Origin: Deltaproteobacteria bacterium HGW-Deltaproteobacteria-15
GTDB lineage: Bacteria; Desulfobacterota; DSM-4660; Desulfatiglandales; HGW-15
Length of the DNA stretch: 64,000 bases
Assembly: GCA_002840535.1 (NCBI GenBank)
Contig: PHBH01000005.1
Coordinates: forward strand, 84,190 to 148,189
Reading direction: 5' to 3'
Part shown: in pieces, positions 35,409-44,012 of the stretch
Numbering within the stretch: position 1 is the stretch's first letter
Layout: each line of letters begins with the position of its first letter
Program-made: the position numbers and the translations under genes
Notes under the pieces: generated by a model
The model's database searches: none
What the model saw: only the letters and a program-made list of their open reading frames with translations
What the model was told of the DNA's origin: nothing

Positions 35409-35504
35409 TCCGCCACTAAGACACAAAGACACATTTTTGCCACCAAGACACAGAGACACGAAGATAGCATGTTTTTCTTTGTGTCTTTGTGTCTTTGTGG
35501 CGGA
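35409..35504. repeat. Inverted 'accaagacacaaagacac' repeat
   Basis: CCGCCACTAAGACACAAAGA at 35409 is mirrored by TCTTTGTGTCTTTGTGGCGG ending at 35504, with one mismatch over 23 bp. A third copy, CCACCAAGACACAGAGACAC, lies between. Related sequence is at 43766-43830. The whole gap 35331-35709 otherwise holds only the terminator and the next leader. Confidence 0.7.
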
Positions 35505-35709
35505 CCTTCTTTTGTTGCTTTTCCCGATAAGCCCTGCCCATGCCTAAGATTAAGATTTTCAACCTATTGCTCAATCGCCAAGGCGCACGTAAGTTTCTTG
35601 AAACGACGCATGAGGCACGTCTCCTGTTGCATTGCCTCCGGGGAGGTCCCCCGAAAAAAGACCTGAAGTTCCCGATGTGGATTAATCTAAAAAACAAAGG
35701 AGAGTAGAG

Positions 35710-36429
35710 ATGAAAAAACTATTTCTTGTGTTATGCGTATCCGTCGTTGTGTTGAGCATGGCTTCATTCGCCTCCGCACAGCAGAGGGGTTACCAGGGAG
35801 GTCAGAGCAGCCAGTATGGAACACAGGATCAATACGGCCGGCAGGACAGATCACAGTGGCAGTATGGTGAAAGAGATCCGCAGCAGCGCCAGTATGGGAC
35901 CCAAGACCGGCAGCAGTGGGGCAGGATGGACCAGCAGCGTCAGCAGCAGATGGGCCAGCGGTTTTCCCGCGCTACCGACTTGATGGACAAGAAAGTGAAG
36001 AACGACCAGGGGCAGGAACTTGGGAGCGTCAAGGATCTGATCATTACCAGAAACGGCCAGGTTGCGTACCTGATTATTTCAAAAGGCGGCGTTCTGGGGA
36101 TGGGCGGCGATAATATCCCCATTCCCTTCAGGAGTGCCGATTTGAGCCAGCAGCAGGATTCGATCATCCTCTCTAACATCGACAAGCAGCAGCTGGAAAA
36201 CGCCCCCACGATCAGTGAGAACAATTTTCAGATGCTGGAAGACCCCCAGTTTCAGAGGGAAGTCTTCAGCTATTACGGCCAACAGAGGGGCATGAGCGGA
36301 TACCAGCAGCAGCGGGATTATCCGCAACAGCGTGAATATCAACGGCAGCAACCCGATACAGGGACGTATCAGCAACAGCAGCAACAGCGCCCAATGACGC
36401 AGCAGAGATCCGGGCAGACGCAAAGATAG
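35710..36429 (+). CDS. Exported Gln-rich protein with PRC-barrel domain
   Basis: A 239-residue protein. The signal peptide (residues 3-22) ends SFASA-QQRG. A Gln/Tyr/Arg-rich region (25-85) precedes a PRC-barrel at about 88-165 (ATDLMDKKVKNDQGQELGSVKDLII...GQVAYLIISKGG), and a second Gln-rich tail follows (QQQRDYPQQREY). PRC-barrels bind partners in many proteins; here it is periplasmic or outer-surface. The function is unknown. GGAGAGTAG precedes the ATG, and the gene is isolated between two terminators. Confidence 0.78.
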   Translation: MKKLFLVLCVSVVVLSMASFASAQQRGYQGGQSSQYGTQDQYGRQDRSQWQYGERDPQQRQYGTQDRQQWGRMDQQRQQQMGQRFSRATDLMDKKVKNDQGQELGSVKDLIITRNGQVAYLIISKGGVLGMGGDNIPIPFRSADLSQQQDSIILSNIDKQQLENAPTISENNFQMLEDPQFQREVFSYYGQQRGMSGYQQQRDYPQQREYQRQQPDTGTYQQQQQQRPMTQQRSGQTQR

Positions 36430-36490
36430 AAATTCATTACCGTGCGGCGGAGGGCATACAGGGGGCTCCTGTGTGCTCCCCGCTTTTTTC

Positions 36491-36517
36491 GGCTTCTGGA
36501 GTTCAGAAGCCTTTTTT
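36491..36517 (+). terminator. Intrinsic terminator
   Basis: GGCTTCTG and CAGAAGCC form an 8-bp stem with a GAGTT loop, followed by TTTTTT. It terminates the PRC-barrel gene. Confidence 0.88.
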
Positions 36518-36599
36518 GTTGCGCAATGGATCGTGAATCGCGTAGATACTGGCGGTTGATATGTGAAGAAAATCCCCGATCCCGGAAAAAACTTTAACC

Positions 36600-37562
36600 A
36601 TGCAAGCTCTCTTGAAAAGGAACTGGTTCTTCGGAGGCATTCTCGTTGTGATCCTCATGGCCTTCGGTCTCCCGGGACTGGGCCGATTGGTTCGGGAATA
36701 CTCCATTTTGAACGTTGGCGTCTCTCTTGCCTTTTTCATTACAGGCCTTACGCTGGAGACCTCCAGCATCGGCGCACAGCTTCGGAAATTCGGTCCGCCG
36801 GTTGCGGCCATGGTTTCCTCCCTCGTTGCCATCCCCCTGCTGGCATGGGGCCTGGCTTCCATAATGATGCCTGTGGAATTCGTGATCGGCGTCTGCATTA
36901 TTGCCACGGCCCCTGTGACCGTTGCCTCCGGCACAGTCATGACCGACGTGGGCAGGGGCAATGTGCCGCTCTCGCTTTTCATCTGCGTTCTGGGAAACGC
37001 TCTTGCCATTTTCACCATACCCTTTTCCCTGAATCTGCTGCTTGACTTCGGGGGTCACATCGAACTGCCGGTGCTGAGGATGCTTGGGGGTCTGGCCCTC
37101 ACGATCCTGGTCCCCACGATCATCGGCCAGCTGGCACGGCCGTTGGTGAGGGAAAGAATCGCGCCCTACAAAAAGGGATTCTCCATTTTTCAGCAATGCA
37201 TTGTTTTGCTGATCATCTTCAATGCAGTCGCGAGCTCCACTGAACGCATCCTTCAGGCCGGTATCGCCATCCTTGCCGTCCTTGCCTTCATGGTCGTCCT
37301 GCACTCCATGGTGCTGGCGATGAATTACGGAACCGCCCGGTTTATGGGTCTCGATCGTCCGTCGGTCACCGCATTTACGATACACACCTCGCAAAAGACC
37401 CTTACCGTCTCCTACATCGTATGGGCAGGGTACTTTGCCGCACAATTCCCCATGGCCATGATCCCCGCCATAGGGTATCATCTCACCCAAATGATCATGG
37501 ACAGCATCGTTGCACAGAAATTCAGGCTTGCCGCCGAGCGGGCCGAGTCCGCGCTCATTTAG
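36600..37562 (+). CDS. SBF-like/BASS-family sodium-organic anion symporter
   Basis: A 320-residue membrane protein with about ten hydrophobic helices. ATAPVTVASGTVMTDVGRGNVPLSL near residue 102 and FTIHTSQKTLTVSY near residue 260 are the two crossing-helix sites of bile-acid:sodium-symporter-like (SBF_like) proteins, which import organic anions with Na+. The substrate is not readable. The closely following acyl-CoA synthetase-like gene suggests an organic acid taken up and activated, but that link is inference. Confidence 0.8.
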   Translation: MQALLKRNWFFGGILVVILMAFGLPGLGRLVREYSILNVGVSLAFFITGLTLETSSIGAQLRKFGPPVAAMVSSLVAIPLLAWGLASIMMPVEFVIGVCIIATAPVTVASGTVMTDVGRGNVPLSLFICVLGNALAIFTIPFSLNLLLDFGGHIELPVLRMLGGLALTILVPTIIGQLARPLVRERIAPYKKGFSIFQQCIVLLIIFNAVASSTERILQAGIAILAVLAFMVVLHSMVLAMNYGTARFMGLDRPSVTAFTIHTSQKTLTVSYIVWAGYFAAQFPMAMIPAIGYHLTQMIMDSIVAQKFRLAAERAESALI

Positions 37563-37682
37563 AATCCCGGTCTTTCGGGTTTCAGTACTCGGTTTGCCCG
37601 CCCTTCCGGGGTGGGGTGTACATCTTTTGATAGAGGCGGCGCCCTTCTCCGGAGAGGGGCCCGGGCACAGGAGGAGAACGGC

Positions 37683-39110
37683 TTGCAGGAAAAGAGAAAG
37701 GACCTCGACGTCTTTCTCAACCCCCGATCCGTGGCGATCATCGGCGCCACGGAAAGACCCGGCTCGTGGGGGTCGTTCATCATGGAAGGGATTTTGTCTC
37801 GCCCCTTCAGGGGCAAGATCTATCCCGTCAACCGCCGGGCCGAAAAGGTTTACGGAATCCCCTCGTACGGGGATGTTCGGGAAATCCCGGGAAGAGTCGA
37901 CCTCGTGGTGGTTGTCACGCCCGAGCAGTCGGTGAAAGATGCCGTAAGGGCATCCGGAGAGAAAAGGGCCCGGGGAGTAGTGATCATCACTGCGGGCTTC
38001 GGGGAGGTCTCCTCGAGCGGCTCGGAAAAGCAGGATGAGCTCTCGGAAATCGCCCGCTCCTTCAACATGAACATCCTCGGCCCGAATGTCAGCGGCGTGT
38101 TCAACCTCGAGGCCGATTTCAACCCATCCGGGTCGCCCGTAAACCACCTCATTTCCACCCCTCTCGCTGCCGTCTGCCAGGGCGGCTATGCCTTCTACGA
38201 CCTGTTGGCGTCCGGATTCTACAGAGGCATGGGTGTGGGGAAATTCATTCACACGGGAAACGAATGCGATCTGACCGCGAATGATTTTCTGGAATATTTT
38301 GGCGAGCAACCCGATGTGAAAGGGATTCTCATGTATATGGAAACATTTCGCAACGGGAGCAATTTTCTGGAGATAGCGAGAAAAGTCGCAAAAGACAAAC
38401 CCATTGTGCTCTACAAAGGAGGCAAAACCAACAACAGCGCTCGGGCGGCATCCAGCCATACAGGCGCCCTGAGCGGGATACGAGGAGTGCACGAGGGCGT
38501 GTTGAAGCAGATCGGAATCGTAAACGCACCGACCATGGAGCTGCTCCTCCCCCTGGGACACGCAGTTGTGGAACGCCCACCGATGAAAGGCAGACGGGTA
38601 GCGATAGTGACCATGGGTGGATCCTGGGGGGTAGCCCTTTCGGATTCCCTGGAAGCCCTCGGCCTGATTGTTCCCGAATTCGGAACCGGCCTGCAGAAAA
38701 GGCTGAGAGGACTGGGAATGCCGGCAAGGGCGTCCACCAAGAATCCCATAGACATAGGCGCATCGGGTCTCTTCTGGGACGCCGACAGGATGGTTGAGAT
38801 CGGGAGGGAGGTTATCTTTTCAGGTGAAGCGGATGGACTCATTCTACATGGGGTGGGCAGGCCGGGCCGGATCGGGCAGAGTCCCCCTCCTGAGCGGGAA
38901 TCCTTTCTCGACGCGCAGAAACAGACCATCCTGGGATTTGCCGCACTCGAAGAAGCGGCGAAAATCCCCGTCCTCATTGGAACGCGGTACTCCCCCTGGC
39001 AAAGTCAGGCTATTCACGAAGTAACCGGTCAGGGCGTGCGCACCTACACCCGTGTTGAGGAGATCGCACAGGTGCTCTCCAGCCTTTACCGGTATTGGCA
39101 GAGACATTAG
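37683..39110 (+). CDS. NDP-forming acyl-CoA synthetase-like protein (CoA-binding and ligase domains)
   Basis: A 475-residue protein. The TTG at 37683 is chosen because AGGAGGAGAACGGC lies just upstream; an ATG at 37611 has none. The CoA-binding domain has SVAIIGATERPGSWGSFIM (about residue 18), GKIYPVNRRA and VVVVTPEQSV. A succinyl-CoA-ligase-like flavodoxin domain follows with KPIVLYKGGKTNNSARAASSHTGAL, whose His is the phosphorylated residue of the family. The ATP-grasp subunit is absent, so this is an alpha-type subunit that needs a partner encoded elsewhere. It may activate acids or release ATP from acyl-CoA. Confidence 0.82.
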   Translation: MQEKRKDLDVFLNPRSVAIIGATERPGSWGSFIMEGILSRPFRGKIYPVNRRAEKVYGIPSYGDVREIPGRVDLVVVVTPEQSVKDAVRASGEKRARGVVIITAGFGEVSSSGSEKQDELSEIARSFNMNILGPNVSGVFNLEADFNPSGSPVNHLISTPLAAVCQGGYAFYDLLASGFYRGMGVGKFIHTGNECDLTANDFLEYFGEQPDVKGILMYMETFRNGSNFLEIARKVAKDKPIVLYKGGKTNNSARAASSHTGALSGIRGVHEGVLKQIGIVNAPTMELLLPLGHAVVERPPMKGRRVAIVTMGGSWGVALSDSLEALGLIVPEFGTGLQKRLRGLGMPARASTKNPIDIGASGLFWDADRMVEIGREVIFSGEADGLILHGVGRPGRIGQSPPPERESFLDAQKQTILGFAALEEAAKIPVLIGTRYSPWQSQAIHEVTGQGVRTYTRVEEIAQVLSSLYRYWQRH

Positions 39111-39332
39111 TTGCCCCCCTCTCCGGAGGGTGCCGCATCTTCGAGAAAACGCTTGATCTCCGTGACGAACAGCTCGCCATAGCGCCATAGAGTGTTCATC
39201 TCGTATCACCGACTCCGTGTTTCTTTCCCGCCCGTCCTCTACATATGCCCTGCCGGTATGAGCACGCATTGCATCAGGAAATACTGCCTTTCTCTTATTC
39301 CCCTCTCAACCATGACTTCTTAAACTTTTCAC

Positions 39333-40901
39333 ATGAAGCGTAAAAACCGGCTCCTCCGCATTCTCGGGTGGACACTCAGCGGCATTGTAGCATTGGTGAT
39401 CATAGTAACCGCGGCTTCCTATCTCGCGGGCGGCCCAATCCGCGACTATCTGACACGCAATGCGAACAAACACATGAAGGAGTATACGATTAAAATCGGT
39501 AAAGCCAGGTTTTCCCCGGTATGGTTCGCTCTTACTTTGTACGATGTCAGTATCATCCAGAACGCAAAGCCCGATCCGGCCGTCATCGAGATCCCGTATT
39601 TCAGGGCCAGCGTCCACTGGAAACAACTGCTGCGGCTGTATGTGGTGGGCGATCTGCGGCTCGACGGGCTCAAGGTCCATGTCGATCTGGGAAACGTGGA
39701 GGAGGAACAGGAAAAAGATTACCCTGTCAGGGAGGAAGGGTGGCAGCAGGCGCTCCAGTCCATCTACCCGCTCGAAATTGACCGGTTGTGGGTGACCGAT
39801 GCGGAACTGACCTACGTAGACAAAGATCCGTACAAGCCCTTGGAGCTTAGTCAAATCAACCTTTTTGCCCGCAACATTCGGAACATCGAATCCCCTGAAG
39901 GGGTATACCCTTCGTCCGTTCACCTCGAGGGTGTGGTATTCGAAGATGGAAAACTCTCTCTCGACGGGAGCGCGGATTTTCTGGCCGTGCCGCACCCCAC
40001 GCTCCATGTCGAATTCGGCCTCACCAAAATGGACCTGGAGTATTTCAAACCCCTCATCCAGCGCTACAACTTCTTTGTGAGCAGCGGGCTTCTTTCCACA
40101 AGCGGCACGATCGAATACGGAATCCAAAAACAGATTTACCTGCTTCATGAGCTCACGATCGAAGGACCGAAGGTAGATTTTGTGCATGCCGCAGAGACCG
40201 CTCCCAAAGAAAAACAGGTGGCCCGAAAGACGGCCGAGAAGGCGAAGGAGTTGAGCAACGAGCCGACGGTGACCACCGAGATCCGGAATTTGAAGATCGT
40301 GAACGGAGAGTTCGGGTTCGTGAATGAGGCGACGGATCCGAAGTATCGTCTCTTCGTCTCGGACACCGATTTCTTTATAAGGAACTTCAGCAACCAATTC
40401 GTAAAGGGGCCTGCCGAGTTCGGGCTCATGGGAAAGTTCATGGGAACCGGAAAGACCGTCATCACGGGTGTATTCCGCCCTGAAAAAAAAGGGCCCGACT
40501 TCGACCTCGAAGTCTCGATCGAAAATACCGCGATGAAGTCTATGGGCGATCTCTTCAGTGCCTACGGCAACTTCGCTGTGGAGAGCGGCCTTTTTTCATT
40601 CTACTCGGAGCTGAAGGTGGAGGAAGACAGGATCAACGGCTACGTGAAACCCATGTTCCAGGACATGAAAGTGACCGATAGCCGCTCTAAAGAGGAGAAA
40701 AGCATTTTTCACAAGCTTTACGTGGGGATTGTGAAAGGAATAAAGGAACTGCTTGAGAACCCGCAGGAACGGGTGGCCACACAGGCGGATATCTCGGGAC
40801 GCATCGAAGACCCGCGCGCCAGCACCTGGCAGATCATCCAGCGCTTGGTGCAGAACGCCTTCTTCAAATCCATCCTGCCCGGATTTGCCAAAAGCTTCTG
40901 A
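39333..40901 (+). CDS. DUF748 / AsmA-like envelope protein
   Basis: A 522-residue protein with one N-terminal membrane helix (residues 9-31) and a long periplasmic beta-rich region. Repeated elements such as LRLDGLKVHVDL, LTYVDKD, LSLDGSADF and GLLSTSGTIEYG are typical of DUF748/AsmA-type proteins, thought to form long grooves that handle envelope lipids. It lies alone, 222 nt after the acyl-CoA synthetase-like gene. The exact cargo is unknown. Confidence 0.8.
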   Translation: MKRKNRLLRILGWTLSGIVALVIIVTAASYLAGGPIRDYLTRNANKHMKEYTIKIGKARFSPVWFALTLYDVSIIQNAKPDPAVIEIPYFRASVHWKQLLRLYVVGDLRLDGLKVHVDLGNVEEEQEKDYPVREEGWQQALQSIYPLEIDRLWVTDAELTYVDKDPYKPLELSQINLFARNIRNIESPEGVYPSSVHLEGVVFEDGKLSLDGSADFLAVPHPTLHVEFGLTKMDLEYFKPLIQRYNFFVSSGLLSTSGTIEYGIQKQIYLLHELTIEGPKVDFVHAAETAPKEKQVARKTAEKAKELSNEPTVTTEIRNLKIVNGEFGFVNEATDPKYRLFVSDTDFFIRNFSNQFVKGPAEFGLMGKFMGTGKTVITGVFRPEKKGPDFDLEVSIENTAMKSMGDLFSAYGNFAVESGLFSFYSELKVEEDRINGYVKPMFQDMKVTDSRSKEEKSIFHKLYVGIVKGIKELLENPQERVATQADISGRIEDPRASTWQIIQRLVQNAFFKSILPGFAKSF

Positions 40902-40971
40902 CCTTCCGGGAGCAAGGCGTCGTAGTCATTTTCTATTCCGCCCCGATAAGATTTCCCCTTCCTCCTCCGGG

Positions 40972-43416
40972 TCAATCGCTTTCCAATGCGGCAATGGTCT
41001 CGGCAATCTCTTTTTCCGATACAGATCGGCGCAACTCTTCCATGCGGTTCATGACATCGGCAAAGCGAATTCCTTCGGCCGCGCTGATCCACTCCAGCTG
41101 CAGCCTCTCCGCCCGGATGGACCGTTTTTCCATCTTCTTCCTGATCTTCTCCACCCGCTTGACCGTCCAGTGGTTGGCATTGATGTAGTGGCAGTCCCCG
41201 ATATGGCAGCCGCTGATCAGGATCACCGGTGCGCCCTTCTTGAAACCGTCCCATATGAATTTCTCGCTCACCCGGCCGGAGCACATGGTGCGGATCAACC
41301 GGACATTGGGCGGGTACTGCAGCCGGGACACACCGGCATAGTCGGCGCCCGCGTAAGAACACCAGTTGCAGGCAAAGGCGAGGATCTTTTCAGCGGGCCC
41401 GCTCTCCAGCATTGCATCGATCTGTCCGCCGATCTGGTGATCTGTGAAGTGATTCATGGTAATGGCCCCGAAGGGACATTCGGCTGCACAGGTGCCGCAG
41501 CCGCTGCATGCAGCCTTGGCCACCTGTGCGGGGATCTTCTTCTTGGGATCGACGCTTATGGCATGGTAGGGGCATACTTCCGCGCATTTGCCGCAACCCT
41601 TGCAGAGCTCGGGAATGACATCTGCGGTAATCGCTTCAGCGGCGATCTTCTCGGCCTGCATGAGGCGGATGGCGCGGGCCGCTGCCGCCGAGGCCTGGGT
41701 GACGCTCTCCTTGATGTCCTTGGGCCCTTCGGCGCAGCCGGCGTAGAAGACGCCCCTGGTTGCGGCATCCACCGGCTGGAGCTTGGGATGGGCCTCCAGG
41801 AAAAAACCGTCCGGTGTCAGCTGCAGGCCCAGCATCTCCTGCAGCCTGTGGGTGGAGTCCGCCGGCTCGATGCCGGTTGCCAGCACCAGCATATCCAACT
41901 CGCAATAATCAAGAGTCCCCCCGCCATTGTTCTCCACGGCCACGCGGAGGCGGCCGTCGGCCATTTCTTCCACATGGCCGGGCAGTCCCCGCACGTACTG
42001 GACCCCCTGGCGACGGCTGCGGGTATAGAGATCCTCGAATCCTTTGCCGAAGGCGCGGATATCGATGTAGAAGACCTTCACCTCCATGTCCGGGTGGTGC
42101 TCCTTGAGCACCAGCGTGCTCTTTATGGTGTTCATGCAGCAGATATTGGAGCAGTAGGTCTTACCACGCCGTGCCGAACGCGAGCCCACGCATTGGACAA
42201 AGCCCACCGATTTAGGCTGCTTGCGGTCGGTAGGCCGCAACAGGTGGCCCTGGGTGGGCCCGCCGGCATTGACCAGCCGTTCGAACTCGAGATTCGTCAG
42301 CACGTTTTTGAAGCGGGTGTACCCGTATTCGTCGAGTTCACGAGGATCGTGAGGCTTAAGCCCGGTGGCAACCACCACGGTGCCCACATGCACGTCGATG
42401 GTCTGGTCGGACATGTGAAAATCGATGCAACTCTTCTTGCATGCTTCCAGACATTTGCTGCACACGACCGGGTTGTTGCCCAGACACTCGCCGGGATTCA
42501 GCACATAGGCGGACGGCACCGCCTGAGGGAACGGCGAGTAGATCGCCCGGCGGGAGGAAAGGCCCATGTTGAACTCGTCGGGCCGCACCACCGGGCAAAC
42601 CTTGGCGCAGTCGCCGCAGGCCGTGCATTCCTTTTCATCCACATAGCGGGCCTTCTTGACGATGCGCACGTCGAAATTGCCTACATGGCCCTTGACCTCC
42701 ACCACCTCACTCAAGGTGTGGATCGTGATCCGGGGATGCCGACCGGCATCCGTCATCTTCGGCCCCAGAATTCAGATGGAACAGTCCATGGTGGGAAAGG
42801 TCTTGTCCAGCTGGGCCATGACCCCGCCGATCGAAGGCTGTTTTTCAACCATGACCACTTCATAGCCGTTGTCGGCCATGTCCAGGGACGCTTGAATGCC
42901 CGCCACACCGCCTCCGATCACCAGGGCCCGCTGGGTCATGGGGAGCCTGGGCTCCTCGAGCGGGTCGAGATTGCGCGCCCGGGCCACTGCCATCTTCACC
43001 AGGTCATGGGCCTTGGCCGTTGCTCCGGCAGGGTCCTTCATGTGGACCCAACTGCACTGTTCCCGCAGGTTGGCCATTTCCAGCAGGTACGGATTGAGGC
43101 CGGCCGCGATCAGCACCTGCCGGAAGGTCGGCTCATGCAACCTCGGCGAGCAGGAGCCCACCACGATGCGATTCAGGCCGTGCTCCGCAATATCGTCGCG
43201 GATCTCGCGCTGCCCGGGCTCGCTGCACGCATAACCGATGGACTTGGAGACGGCCACATCCGGCAGACCGGCAATGGATGCGGCGACCCCGTCGCAATCC
43301 ACCGTCTGCGCAATGTTCATGCCGCAGCGGCATACATAGACGCCGATGCGAAGATCCGCCTTCGCCGATGCATCAGCCTGGGATGCTGTTGTGTTCACGG
43401 TTGTGGTCGTGGTCAC
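40972..43416 (-). CDS. hdrA: HdrA-MvhD fusion, selenocysteine-containing (in-frame UGA at 42772-42774)
   Basis: An 814-residue heterodisulfide reductase subunit A-like flavoprotein with a C-terminal MvhD domain. The GTG at 43416 follows AAAGGAAC. It has N-terminal cysteines C29/C31, an FAD motif GGGVAG (168-173), then QLDKTFPTMDCSI-U-ILGPKM where the UGA is residue 215. Ferredoxin motifs follow (CTACGDC near 262, CKGCGKC near 602, CSGCGTC near 635), then MvhD (FACNWCSYAG near 685, MCSGRV). HdrA bifurcates or confurcates electrons at its flavin; MvhD passes electrons in or out. Selenocysteine at this CSxC position is known in methanogen and sulfate-reducer HdrA. Simple gene calling splits it into 40972-42756 and 42772-43458. 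Confidence 0.9.
42734..42774 (-). promoter_or_regulatory. Putative bacterial SECIS hairpin with UGA selenocysteine codon
   Basis: On the coding strand the UGA is followed after 20 nt by GGATGCC-GGTC-GGCATCC, a perfect 7-bp stem with a GGUC loop. The distance and the GGU apex match bacterial SECIS elements recognised by SelB, as in fdhF. Confidence 0.8.
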
Positions 43417-43432
43417 GATGCGTTCCTTTCTT

Positions 43433-43758
43433 AAAGATGAACGTTGAACATCCAACATCGAACGTCCAACATCGAATGAAGAAATTCGTTACCCGTAGGA
43501 TGGGCTGTCAAGCCCATCGATTCAAGAGGACGCCAACCGGAAAAACGATGGGTTTCACGTTGCTCAACCCATCCTACAAACTCAAAGATGAACGTCGAAC
43601 ATCCAACATCGAACGTCCAACATCGAATGAAAACTTCAAACGAATCATCCAGGTTTCCCAATCGGTCCGTAGGATGGGCTGTGAAGCCCATCGATTCGGA
43701 GAAGGCGCGAACCGCAAGTACCATGGGTTTCGCGTTGCTCAACCCATCCTACAAACTG
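43433..43758. repeat. Tandem pair of composite intergenic repeats
   Basis: Two copies (43433-43583 and 43584-43758) each join AAAGATGAACGT(C/T)GAACAT to a foldable element bounded by GTAGGATGGG and CCCATCCTAC (43495-43577 and 43669-43752). A truncated gacacaaagccaccaag repeat follows at 43766-43830. The gap 43417-44012 contains no gene. Confidence 0.8.
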
Positions 43759-44012
43759 CAACTCTGCCACAAAGACACAAAGCCACCAAGGAAGGTCTTC
43801 GATTTCTTTGTGTCTTAGTGCCTTGGTGGCGATTCTTTTTTTCCTTGGACATTGGACATTTCGCGTTCTCTCTGACCTGTGCTTGCAGGTTGCTCAAAAA
43901 CGTCCAGATGCAAGGCGCCCGCCGGCCCGACGAGTGAGGCGTACATAGGAGTACGCCGCAGCGAGGCGGGACAAGGGCAACGAAGCAGATGGGCGTTTTT
44001 CAGCAACCTGCA

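Noticed and set aside
36594..38561. 655-codon minus-strand open frame
   Set aside because: It is antisense to the BASS transporter and acyl-CoA synthetase-like genes, with His/Gly/Arg-rich shadow composition and no domain.
42772..42774. UGA as a true stop splitting HdrA into a pseudogene or two genes
   Set aside because: Both parts keep the same phase, the flanking residues are conserved HdrA sequence, and a SECIS-like hairpin follows.
40753..43434. 893-codon plus-strand open frame
   Set aside because: It is the antisense shadow of the HdrA-MvhD gene and has no recognisable motif; the minus strand holds dense iron-sulfur motifs.
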